Of a stretch of 64,000 nt of DNA, positions 1 to 9,916 are shown one piece after another. The notes below the pieces were generated by a model. The model ran no database searches, was not told the origin of the DNA, and saw nothing but the letters and a program-made list of their open reading frames with translations. The number at the start of each line of letters is the position of its first letter. The first letter of the stretch is position 1. This stretch comes from Tupaia tana (taxonomy: Eukaryota; Chordata; Mammalia; Scandentia; Tupaiidae), in NCBI GenBank assembly GCA_026018925.1, contig JAKSZU010000029.1:15241778-15305777 (forward strand), given 5' to 3'. The position numbers and the translations under genes were made by a program.

Positions 1-79
1 TGTAAAAAAAAAGGGGATGTTGTTTCTGTAGGGTTTTTGTAAGAATTTTGGGGTGATATAATCAAGAACCAAGCCTATC

Positions 80-340
80 GAGAACCAGCAGTTAGCGTAA
101 TGGCTATGTCGCTGGACTCCCACGTAGTCGACCGCGGTTTGAATCTCAGACCCGGTGGCTTAAAACTTACGCCGGGCGCCTGTGCATGCGTGCCCAAGAT
201 CCTGAGAAAAGAATGGAGAAGAAGGGATTGCGGTGTGACCATCCCCCATGGGGGGTGATTTCGTGCTTTCTGTCTCTGTCTGTCTGGTGAGCACACGTGC
301 CCTATAGCAAAAACCTCTCCAAAAAAAAAAAATAAATAAA
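80..340 (+). mobile_element. tRNA-derived SINE, young type
   Basis: Full-length copy: tRNA-like head with A-box and B-box-like segments, a body with GGAGAATGGAGAAGAAGGGA and a CCCC/GGGG hairpin, a pyrimidine-rich TCTGTCTG stretch, a CCCTATAGCAAAAACC motif and an A-rich tail. The 15-bp target duplication AGAACCAAGCCTATC is exact at 65-79 and 341-355. It is absent from arm 2, so it inserted after the inverted duplication. Confidence 0.93.
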
Positions 341-617
341 AGAACCAAGCCTATCAGGAAAAAGCCCTATAGAAGACCAGGGAAAATATGTATCTTAATT
401 ATGGCTTCTCTCTTAAAACCCTTAATGTTTCCTCAGTCATTCCTGGGGAAAATGTGCCTATCACTTTTGCTCAATTTAAGGTTATACTTGTTTTTCTTAC
501 TTGACTGATATGCCACTATAAGACCTTTGCCTTTTTCAGCACAACGACAGGCAATTTTCCTCCAGAATTCTCCTTCTTTCTCTCTCCTTGCTGTCTTCCA
601 TTGTCATCATCGTCATC

Positions 618-700
618 ATCGTCTTCCTCCTCCTCCTCCTCCTCCTCCTCCTTCTCCTCCTCCTCTCCTTCTCCTCCTCCTCCTTCTTCTTCTTACTAAA
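618..700. repeat. TCC/TTC microsatellite
   Basis: Imperfect TCATCG then TCC/TTC tract. It sits where the poly(A) tail of the minus-strand PPP1R14B retrocopy should be. The other arm has an A-rich stretch there (11019-11065), so the microsatellite probably grew from the tail. Confidence 0.8.
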
Positions 701-780
701 GGCATATCTTAGCTTTATTAAAGGGCACAAGCTGCATAGTCAGTATAAAAACACAAAAAAATGCCATCAGTTTAACAATT

Positions 781-1043
781 CTTTTTTTTTTGTTGGAGAG
801 GTTTTTGCTATAGGGCATGTGTGCTCGCCAGACAGACAGAGAGAGACAGAGAGACAGAAAGCGAGAAATCACCCCCCAGGGGAAATGGCCACGCTGCAAT
901 CCCTTCTCCTCCATTCTCTCGGGATCTTGGGCATGCACACACTCGTGCCTGGCATGAGTTTTAAGCCACTGGGTCCGGGACGTGAACCGTGGTCGACTAC
1001 ATGGGAGTCCAGCGACATAGCCATTACGCTAACTGCTGGTCCC
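781..1043 (-). mobile_element. tRNA-derived SINE, young type
   Basis: Full-length antisense copy starting with the T tract (complement of the tail) and ending with the complement of GGGACCAGCAGTTAGCG. It sits in the 3' UTR of the arm 1 PPP1R14B retrocopy and is absent from arm 2. Confidence 0.92.
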
Positions 1044-1654
1044 AACAACAACAATTTTTTTAAAAAAAGGGTGGGCAAGGGAAGAAGCCCCTAGGCCAGG
1101 GGCACGAGGACCCCTGCTCATGGCACCAGGCCTGGCCACAGGGTCTCTTGATATTGCTGTTACTACGAGGTCTATGGTCAGTGATTGTCCTGCGGTAGCC
1201 ACTGATCACTTGGGTCAGGACTCTTACTTCTGGGGTGTGCTCAGCTTCTGCATGTCCCAGACCTTGTCCAGAAGGCCAGAGATATAGGCCTCAATGGGCT
1301 TTTAACAGTCAATGAGCAGGTCTTTGACCCCCAGTCCAGGTATCATCACTGTTTATGTCTAGGAGCTTGTCCACATTGATCTCCAGGCCTGGGATTTCCT
1401 CTTTCTGGGAGTCATACAGGCTCATAAGTTGCTCTAGGGTGCACTCCTCTAGGTTCAGGTGCTTCTGTAGCTCCTTGTGGTCATACTTGAGGCTGACCTT
1501 CCATTGCTTCATGGGCCCTCATTGTCTATGCTACCTGGGCCCTTGCCTGAAGCCCCAGGGGGGCTCTGAAAGTAGTTGCAGAGCAGTAGGCCTGCACTGC
1601 CTGGCCCAGGCTGGGGTGCCAATGCAAGGTCCCTTGGGTCCCCTGGCTGAGACT

Positions 1655-1787
1655 TAAGTCTCAGTCTCAGTGATTTGAAAACCATGCCAAGCACAGGTTT
1701 GTGTATGCCCATAACAGTAAAATGGAGAAATGAAGGAGAAGAGATTGTGTTGTCACTATGCCCATGGAGGTACTTTCTTGCTTTCCA
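1655..1787 (+). mobile_element. Degenerate SINE fragment
   Basis: Body segment (GTGTATGCCCA, GGAGAAATGAAGGAGAAGAGATTG, TTTCTTGCTTTC) matching the local SINE with many changes. It separates the first codons of PPP1R14B copy 1 from its GC-rich upstream part. Arm 2 is uninterrupted here. Confidence 0.6.
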
Positions 1788-2165
1788 CCACACAGCTGCT
1801 GAAGCCACAGGGCCCACGTGCCCCCTTAGGCACCTCCCTGCCCTGCTGCCTGTGGGACATCTGCTGGCTGTCTCCTGGCTGATGGCTCGGGCTAGCTTGC
1901 TGGGTCAGCTCCCAGAAAGCTCCCTATCTTCTTCAGAGCTTCCCTTCCTAGACCATTTTCTCTGTCACTCACTTGAATGGCTTTTTCCAGAGGGATGACT
2001 CACTCTCAGTTCTTCCTATGCCTGGAGTTGCTTTCATTTTACAACCAAATGGGAGTCTCAAAGGAGATGCCCATATCAAATTACTATCTTGCGCTAAACT
2101 ATATGTTTCTCCTCTCCAAGGTAAAACCAGATAAAGAATAGGTCATAGCTAACAGGGATTCCAAG

Positions 2166-2640
2166 ATCCTGGAGTCTCTCAGGCTGAAGACGTTCAGCCA
2201 AGAAAATGGTCCCAGGGACAAAAAAGAACAATAGCAATCTGGGAATTCCCAGGCCAGTCCTGGAGCTTAGCTTGCTTTCAAGGGATGCCTTGGGTGGAAT
2301 CTTAACTCTAGAATGCTATAAAAGCAAGAGCTACTCTAAAGATCTTAGGATGCATCAAAAAGGCCAAGGGTGCATGGTCACCTAGCAGTTCCTATAAGCA
2401 AACTGATGGGGACAAATTGTCAGAAATGCCTAGCTTGTTCAAACTGGGCTGTTCATTGCCTAGTGGGACACTCCAGGGCAAGTCTCTGCCTATATAGGTC
2501 GCCTACTCCCCCTTCTGTCATTCTTTCTTTTATTTACAGGAGGCATAGGAAATAATTACTTGACTCCCCTCCCACCAACTCACACCTTGACTGTGTCTTT
2601 AATAACAGAAATGTTTGATCCTGATCATTGTTCATATTTA
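2166..2640. other. Unassigned DNA between duplication arm and L1
   Basis: No convincing gene or repeat recognised. It has a TATATAGG box near 2490 and a short 61-codon reading frame that I do not trust. A decayed LTR or retroviral internal fragment is possible but unproven. Confidence 0.3.
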
Positions 2641-2759
2641 GGAATGCTAGTTGAGAAATTATCCTTCTGTGCTAATTTTGCTGAGAGTCTTAGTCATGAA
2701 GGGATTTTAAATTTTGTTTAATGCTTTTTCTGCATAGATTGAAATGATCATATCGTTTT

Positions 2760-3015
2760 GGGACCAGCAGTTGGGGTAATGGCTATGTCACTGGACTCCC
2801 ATGTAGTTGACTGTAGTTCAAATCCTAGACCTGGTGACTTAAACTCATGGCAGGGGCATGTATGTGTGTGCCCAAGGTCCCAAGAGGAGAATGAAGAAGG
2901 GATTGCAGTGTGGTCATCCCCCCTGTGGGGTAATTTCTCTCTTTCTGTCTCTCTGTCTTTCTGGCGAGTGCAAACACCCTATAGCAAAAACCTCTCTCCC
3001 CCCTCCCCCCGAAAA
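2760..3015 (+). mobile_element. tRNA-derived SINE in L1
   Basis: Full-length young-type copy with a C-rich rather than pure A end. Flanking L1 sequence is repeated imperfectly (GAAATGATCATATCGTTTT before, GAAATGATATGGTTTTTT after), as expected for a target duplication. Confidence 0.9.
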
Positions 3016-4442
3016 TAGAAATGATATGGTTTTTTATCTTTCTTTCTGTTGATATGGTCTATTACATTTATGGTTTTGCTTATATTGAATCACCCTTACA
3101 TTTCTGGAATAAAGCATGCTTGGTCATGATGAATAATCTTTTTCATGTGTTGTTGGATACAGTTTGCTAGTATCTTGTTGAGAATTTTGTATCTATATTC
3201 ATCAGAGATATTGGTCTGTAGTTTTCTTGTCATGTCCTTATCTGTTTGGGAAATGGGGGTGATAGAGGATTCATAAAGTAAATTTGAGAGGATCCCTTCC
3301 TTTTGAAACTTTAGAAATAATTTGAGGAAAGTGGAGGTTACTTCTTTAGAAGTTTTGTAAAATTCAGAAGTGAAGCCATCAGGACCTGGGTTTTTCTTTG
3401 TAGGGAGCCTATTTATTTCTGATTCAATCTCATGGCTTGTTATGGGTCTGTTCAGTCTTTCTATGTCTTCATGAGTCAATGTTGGTAGATTATATGTGTC
3501 CAGGAATTTGTCCATCCATTCTTGTTTGTTGGCGTATAGTCACTCATAGTATTCTCTAATGATGTTTTGTATTTCTATTATGTCTATAGTAATGTTGCCT
3601 GATTCATTGAGAATTTGATATATCTGGTTCTTTTCTCTCTTCTTAATTAGTCTAGCTAATGGTGTGCCAATCTTGCTTATCTTTTCAAAGAACCAGTTTT
3701 TGCTTTCATTTATTTTCTGTATAGTTTATTTCTTTTCAATTTCATTTCCTTCTGCTTGAATCTTTATTATTTCTTTTCTCCTTGCATTTTTTTTTTTGTT
3801 CTTTTTCCAATTCCCTGAAGCATGATGTTAGGTTGTCCATTTGTCACCTTTCCATCTTTTTCTTATGTGCACTAATTGCTATGAAATTCCCTCTTATGAC
3901 TGCTTCTGGGGTGTCCCAAAGATTATGGACTCTCATGCACTCATTATCATTTATTCCCATGAATCTGGACTCATCCCTACCATTAAGTTGACCACTTTTT
4001 TGGTTGATTTTGGTTCTCTTATTTCTGTGTGTCTGTCTTTAGTTTTCTTGGCATAGCACTCCTTTCAGAATTACTTGAAGTGCTGGTCTGGATGTGGTGA
4101 ATTCTTTCATATTTTGTTCATCTGAGAACGTTTTTAATCTTTCTTCTCATATGAAGGATTATCTTGCTGGTTATAGTATTCTTGGTTGAAATTCTTTTTC
4201 ACTTAACAGTATATTTCCCCCATTCTTTTCTTGCTTGCAATGTTTCTGACAAGAAGGCCAGTGTTAGATTGATGGCTAACATAAGTTACTTGATATTTTC
4301 CTTTTACCAATTTTATAATCTTGTCTTTATCTGTGGCTTTAGCCATTCTGGCAATGATGTGCTGTGGTGAAGATTTTCTTGGATTAATTCTATTTGAGGT
4401 CCTTTGTATTCCTTGTGTCTGTATGTTTAAATGTTTCTCTAG

Positions 4443-5063
4443 TGTCTAAATATGTTTAGAGAGAGGCCCTGAGGATTTGGGTATATGTTTCAAGTAAACA
4501 TCACTTGTCACTTGTCTCTCTTAATTATAGTAAAATCTTATAGCTTGACTTCTTTTCTTTTTTTTTTTTTTTTTTGGACCCTTATTGTAGACAGATACAT
4601 ATGATAGAATTAAAAAAAATATTTTGATCCCAATTAACTGTAAGATAAGATTAACTGAGACTGCCTCTTTAAGGTTCTACAGCCTTATCAACACCCCTTT
4701 GATGTTTACAAAAAATATCCTCCCCACACCTACAGCTAAGTTTCTTTCTGCTGAATAAAAAGTTTATTAAGATTTCTTTTTAATATAGATGTAACCAAGA
4801 GATACACCTGGCCAGTATGTCTAAACCCTTATATATGTTACCTGCTTCTTACTGTCTGTAAAATATCAATCTATGGAATGTCACAAAATACACATATGTA
4901 GTGTTGTTTTGCCCTATAAATAAAAGCACTAAGTTTACCTGGGTTGCACAAGTTGCTTGGGCTGCTTAGGCTCAGCCTTCCTGTGTCTATTGCTACTCTG
5001 TCTCTTTGTGTCTTTCTTTTTACTTCCTATTAAATGGAGCTAAGTCTGGGGCAAACACTGACA
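4443..5063 (+). mobile_element. Solo LTR of an endogenous retrovirus (ERVK-like by duplication length)
   Basis: A 621-bp block interrupts L1 ORF1 sequence. It starts with TG, ends with CA, and is flanked by an exact 6-bp duplication CTCTAG (4437-4442 and 5064-5069); joining the flanks restores the L1 sequence. It has a TATAAATA box at about 4915 and an ATTAAA signal at about 5031, in the order expected for U3-R-U5 on the plus strand. No internal proviral genes are present, consistent with LTR-LTR recombination. A 6-bp duplication is typical of class II (betaretrovirus-like) elements; the family assignment is inference. Confidence 0.8.
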
Positions 5064-5502
5064 CTCTAGACTTGGAAGGTTTTTTGGGGGGACTTTGTGG
5101 AATAGAATCTCTATGCCCTTATTTCTTCCCCTTCTGGGATACCAATTATTTGGATGTTTGGACATTTAATGAAATGTAGTATTTCTCATTTATTATCCTC
5201 AGTTTTGTTTTGGTTGTTTCCTCAGTATATTTTTTTCTAGGTCAGAGATTCTATCACCTGTATCAGAGATTTGATCTTCTGTATGTTATAATTTTTTTAC
5301 TTTCAAAGGAGGTTTTGATTTCCTGTATTAGAGTCTTCATTTCTAACAGCTCTGTTTAAGCCCTTTTTTATGGTGACTATTTCCTCTTTCAAATCATGTA
5401 GGACTTTCTCATCTCCTGTAGTTCTTTTCTCTTGCATCTTCTGGAGTTCATTTTCTCTTTTCTCTTGCATCTCATTAAGGTTTGCCACTATGAATATTCT
5501 GA

Positions 5503-5763
5503 TTTTTTTTTTTTTGAGAGGATTTTGCCATAGGGTGCATGCACTCCCCATAAAGACAGAGAAAGACAGAGAGACAGAAAGCAAGAAATCACCCCCCAGG
5601 GGGAATGGCCACACCACAATCCCTTTTCCTTCATTCTCCTCTCAGTATCTTAGGTACACATGCACACATCCCAGCATGAGTTTAAACCTCCAGATTCAGG
5701 ACTCGAACTGCAGGTGACCACATGGTAGTCCAGCAACTAGCCATTACGCCAACTGCTGGTCCC
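5503..5763 (-). mobile_element. tRNA-derived SINE in L1
   Basis: Full-length antisense copy in the ORF1 region of the older L1. The target duplication ATATTCTGA is exact at 5494-5502 and 5764-5772. Confidence 0.93.
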
Positions 5764-5989
5764 ATATTCTGAATTCTTTATCTGACTATTCCCTGAGTTC
5801 CACTGTGCTGTTCATGGATGATGAATTGTTATTATTCTCACTTAGTGGAGAGAGATTTTCTTAGTTTTTCATATTTCTTACACTTGTTGTGGTTTCTGGT
5901 CATCTGATGGAGTAGAGATTTTTTTTTCCCTTTGAACTGCACTTTGTTGCTGGGACTGCATGTTCCAAATACCTCCCAGATTCTAGAGA

Positions 5990-6503
5990 AGAGATGCATC
6001 TGAGGCTGGGCCACAGGGTCTGAACTGGAGCAGATGAATGGTGTGCACAGGTCAATGCAGTTTGTGGCCTTACTCTGCACACTCACTTTGCCATGCGTAA
6101 ATGGGAAAAAAAAGCACAGTAGAAGTTGGGAGCAAGAGGGCACCTGGGACAGAGAAATGGAGTGCACAGGTCCAAGGCAGTCTGTGGCCTTGGTCTGCAC
6201 ACTCGCTTCTGCCACACAGGAACTGGGATAAACCATGAGGCAGAAGTTAAGAGGAAGAGGGCACCTGGATCAGATGAATGGGATGTGCAGGTTGAAGGTG
6301 GTCTCTGGCCTTGGTCCATACACACTTCTGCCACACAGGAACTGGGAAGAAATGTGAGGTGGGAGTTGGGACCAACAGGGAAGCTGGAGTGGATGAATAT
6401 TAGGCAAAAGTCCAAGACAGTCTCTTTCCTTGATCTGCACACCCGCTTCTGCTGTGCAGGAACTGAGAAGAAAGGCAGGGTGGAAGCTGAGAGCCAGTTT
6501 TCT
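5990..6503 (-). repeat. Tandem ~120-bp units at the 5' end of the older L1
   Basis: At least four diverged units. Repeated landmarks (A-C/G-CTGG..CAG/GATGAATGG, CTCTGGCCTTGGTC, CTTCTGCCACACAGGAACTGGG) recur from 6024, 6142, 6263 and 6382, giving periods of 118, 121 and 119 bp. The array lies directly upstream, in minus-strand orientation, of L1 5' UTR/ORF1 sequence. The likely role is a monomeric L1 promoter. The units share no obvious similarity with the 129-bp units at 56-61 kb. Confidence 0.75.
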
Positions 6504-6504
6504 C

Positions 6505-8597
6505 TTTTCATGTCTTTGTCTGGTTTTGGAATTGGGGTGATGGAGGCTTTGTAGAATAAATTTGGAAATGTTCTTTCCTTTTGAATCTTTGAAAATAGTT
6601 TGAGGAGATTTTGGGATAGTTCTTTAAAAACTTTTAGAATTCAAAAGTAAAACCATCGGGCCCTGGGCTCTTCTTTGTTGGGAGACTATTAGTGATTCAA
6701 TTTCATTGCTAGTGATGGGCTTATTCAGACTTGCTATTTCTTCCTAGTTTAGTCTTGGTAAGTTACACATATCCAGAAATTTGTGCACCTCATCTAAGCT
6801 GTCTTGTTATTTGGCATATAATGGTTCATAGAATTAACCGGTATTCTTTGTTTTTATTATGTTCATTGTAATGACACCTGTTTCCTTGCTGGTTTTACTT
6901 ATCTGGTTCCTTTCTGTATTCTTGATTACTTTAGCAAACAGTGTGTCAATTTTGTTTGTATTTCCAAAGCACCAGCTTTTGTCTTTGCTTATTTTCTGTA
7001 CATTCTTTTATCCTCTGTTTCCTTTATTTCTCCTCAAATCTTCATTATTGTTTTCTCCTGCAGTTTTGTTGCTGTTTTGTTTTCCAGTTCCTTGTGATCT
7101 ATTATTAGATTCTTTAGTTGTCATTTTTTTTCCTTGTGGGCATTAATTTCTATGAACTACTCTTATGACTAATTTTGCTATGTCCTATAGGTCATAAATG
7201 GTTGTTTGTTTGTTACTACTGTTTTTTTATAAACCTTTTGATTGCAGTCTTAATTTCTTCTGTAATTGTAAAGTCATTCAGGAGTAGGTTGTTTAGTTAC
7301 CATGTCTTTGTCTCTTTTTGAGGATTCTCTCTGTAGTTGATTTTAAGTTTGATTTTATTGTGGTTGAAAAAGATGCTGGATATAGTGTCTATACATTTGA
7401 ATTTGTAAAGGCTTATTTTGTGCCCTATCATGTGGTTGATCTTCAGAAATGTTCCATGGGGGCAGGTGTGTGTTGAGAAAAATGTATTATTTGTGCTTTT
7501 TGACTGAAGTACTCTGTAGATGTCTGTCAAATCCATTTCATGTATGGTATCTTTTTTTGTCTAGATGATCTGTCCATAGGAGACAATAGGCTATTGAGAT
7601 CCCCAACAAATATTGTGTTGCAGTCTTTCTCTTCTTTGAGATCTAATAGTATCTCTTTGATGTATTTGGGTGCTCCAGTGTTAAGTGCATGGATATTTAC
7701 AAGTGTTATATCTTCCTGGTGCATAAGTCTTCTTGGTACTCTAGAATGTCCTTCTGTGTCTTTTCTTACATCTTTCAACTTAAAGTCTATTTTGTTTTAT
7801 ATCAATATCACAATGCCAGCTTTTTTTTTTTTTTTTTTGGTTTCCATTCACATGGAATATCTTGTTTCCAGCCCTTCACTTTCAGCCTATGTGTGGCCTC
7901 ATCAGTGAGTTGAGTCTTTTATAAGCAGCATACACATGACTTCTGTTTTTGTATCCATTCAGCCAGTCTGTGTTTTTTTAATAAGAGAATTTAATCCATT
8001 AACATTCAGTGTTATTATTGACATTTGCAGACCTATCCCTGCCATTTTGTTAACTATTTTCTTGGCTGTTTTTTGTCCTTTTATTTTTATTTGTCTCCCC
8101 TTTAGTGTTCTTGTTACAATACTCCCTTCAATATTTCTTGTAGAGCTGGTCTCATATCAGTGATTCTTTCAGTTTTTGTTTTTCTGAAAATACTTTCATT
8201 CGTTATCATTTGAAGGATAATCTTGTTTGATATAGTATTCTTGGTTGAAATTAAAAAAGAAATACATTGACTATATATTTCCATTCTTTTCTTGCTTGCA
8301 TTGTTTTTGATGAGTGATGTGATGTTAGCCTAATGGGGTAAATTTATAAATATCTTGAAGTTTTTCTTGCCATTTTAAAAATATTGTTTGTCTTTGATTT
8401 TTGCCAATGTGCCTGTGACCTGCCAAGGAGAGAATCTTTTTATGTTGATTCTGTTTGTAATAATTTTTATTTCTTGGGTATCAATTTCTCCATGTTTCTC
8501 TATATTTATAAAATTTTCAAACAGTGTTTCATGAAAGAGGTATTCCACACTTTAGTCACCTATTCACCTTCTGGGATAGCAATTATAATAGTAAAAG
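6505..8597 (-). mobile_element. L1 fragment, antisense, ORF2 to ORF1
   Basis: On the complement, from 8597 down to 6505: ORF1 C-terminal part, ORF2 endonuclease (VGDLNSLLSPMDRSSRQK near 7560-7640, SDH-type region near 7350), then RT sequence to about 6510. Truncated at both ends with stops throughout. It abuts the monomer array at about 6503 and a plus-strand L1 at about 8600. Confidence 0.85.
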
Positions 8598-8599
8598 TA

Positions 8600-9916
8600 C
8601 TAATTCATCATGAAGACATACTGCTTATTAATATCTATTTACCCAATTTAGGAACACCCAAATATGTGAAGGAAAGACTGCTAGATCTAAAGAAGAGATA
8701 GACTGCAACACACTAATTATTGAGACCTCAATACCCCATTATCTTCTTTATACAGATCAATGAGATAAAACATAAGTAAAGAGATTCAGGACCTAAAAAA
8801 TACTATAAATTTGATGGACTTTATGGATATATATAGAACTTTCCACCCTAAAACCACAAAATATACATTTATCTCACCCCCACGTGGTATCTTCTTAATG
8901 ACTGACCCACATAATAGGGCACAAAACAATGCTTTACAGATTCAAATCATAGAAACTATATACAGCATCTTCTACAACCATGATGGAATTAAACTTGATA
9001 ACAATTTCAGGAAAACCTTGAAAATACACAAATACCTGGAAACTAAACAACCTACTCCTAAATGAAGTTACAACTACCAGAGAGATTAAGAACAAAATGA
9101 AGATTCATGGAAACAAATGATAATGACTGCATGAGCTTCCATTTTTGTGACACCCCAAAAGCAGTCAAAGAGGGAAGTTTATAGCAATTAGTTCATATCA
9201 GAAAAAGATGAAAAGGTGGCAAATGGACAACTTAACATCATTCCTTGGAAATTGGTAAAGCAATTTAAAAAATTTCAAACATGCCAGGAGGAAAAAAAAA
9301 TAAAGAGTCAAGCAGACATAAATGAAACAGGAAAAAAAAATACTATATGGAAAATAAATGAAAGCAAATGCTGTTTTTTTTGTTTTTGTTTTTGTTTTTT
9401 TTGAGAGGTTTTCACTATAGGGCATGTGTGCTCACCAGAAAGAGAGAGACAGAGAGATAGAAAGTGAGAAATCACCCCCCAGGGGGGATGGCCATGCTGC
9501 AATCCCTTCTTCTCCGTTCTCCTCTTGGGATCATGGGCATGCACGCACATGTGCCCAGCGTGAGTTTAAACCTCCAGATCCGGGTCGTGAACTGCAGTCG
9601 ACTACGTGGGAGTCCAGCGACATATCTGTTATGCTAACTGCTGGTCCCGCAAATACTGTTTTTGAAAAGATAAACAAGATTGGTACACCATTAACAAAAT
9701 TAAGATGAATACAGAAAGGAATCAGATAAATCAAAATCTCAATGAAACAGGCAGTAATACAATGAACATAAGAGAAATAGAAAACATTATTAGAGAATAC
9801 TGTGAACAACTACATGCCAACAAACTAGAAAACCTGAATGAGATGGACAAATTCCTGGACACATATAATATACCAAGATTGACACAGGAGGACATAAAGA
9901 GCCTGAATAGACCCCT
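8600..9916 (+). mobile_element. L1 ORF2 fragment, sense
   Basis: Endonuclease sequence ([23 protein letters not shown] near 8625-8695, then [20 protein letters not shown] near 8823-8880) through to the RT-proximal FLDTYNIPRLTQEDIKSLNRP ending at 9915. A SINE interrupts it (9374-9648). It ends abruptly at the start of duplication arm 2. Numerous frameshifts. Confidence 0.85.
9374..9648 (-). mobile_element. tRNA-derived SINE in L1
   Basis: Full-length antisense copy. Target duplication GCAAATGCTGTTTTT / GCAAATACTGTTTTT at about 9364 and 9649 (one mismatch). Confidence 0.92.

Larger units (their letters stand above)
700..1870 (-). pseudogene. PPP1R14B: Processed pseudogene of PPP1R14B (copy 1)
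   Basis: PPP1R14B (PHI-1) is a small phosphorylation-dependent inhibitor of protein phosphatase 1. Minus-strand translation gives clear family sequence: YFQSPPGA, then KYDHKELQKHLNLEE, then a stretch resembling the family's acidic segment (PGLEINVDKLLD) around 1360-1560. The stop matching the family C-terminus (LSTPQKK) lies at 1224-1226. The copy is intronless and carries frameshifts and premature stops. Its 3' UTR is interrupted by a SINE (781-1043) and the start region by a second, degenerate SINE (about 1655-1787). An inverted polyadenylation signal lies near 711-717. The poly(A) end has become a TCC microsatellite. The copy cannot make a functional inhibitor. The 5' limit is uncertain because the GC-rich upstream part could be 5' UTR or flank. 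Confidence 0.85.
1..2165. repeat. Inverted duplication, arm 1
   Basis: This segment is the reverse complement of 9917-11320. Matching landmarks are the stretch around 2000-2160 against 9920-10090, the PPP1R14B pseudogene, and the unique stretch 356-600 against 11070-11280. Arm 1 is longer because it gained two full SINEs (80-340, 781-1043), one degenerate SINE (about 1655-1787) and a TCC microsatellite. Homology stops at about 2165, next to unassigned DNA. The other end fades at about position 10 and may continue outside the window. Confidence 0.85.
2650..6505 (-). mobile_element. Older L1, antisense, with monomeric 5' end
   Basis: Minus-strand L1. The RT domain (3060-3520) reads [28 protein letters not shown] on the complement; then come the ORF2/ORF1 junction (about 3965-4080), ORF1 C-terminal and RNA-binding parts (4080-4440, 5070-5500), ORF1 N-terminal/5' UTR sequence (5773-5990) and a tandem 5' array (about 5990-6500). 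The endonuclease part of ORF2 is missing: RT-proximal sequence jumps to the ORF2 N-terminus near 3965. Later insertions are a SINE (2760-3015), a solo LTR (4443-5063) and a SINE (5503-5763). The 3' end is truncated near 2650. Many stops make it nonfunctional. Confidence 0.85.

Noticed and set aside
527-1094. Open frames across the TCC repeat and SINE
   Set aside because: Low-complexity translation (poly-Pro, poly-Leu) through a microsatellite and a SINE; no conserved domain.
2370-2555. Small Cys/His-containing frame that might be a retroviral zinc knuckle
   Set aside because: Spacing of Cys and His does not fit the CCHC pattern and there are no neighbouring gag or pol features.
5838-6511. 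Overlapping frames of 132-142 codons on both strands
   Set aside because: They lie inside the 120-bp monomer array of an L1 5' end; frames differ from unit to unit.
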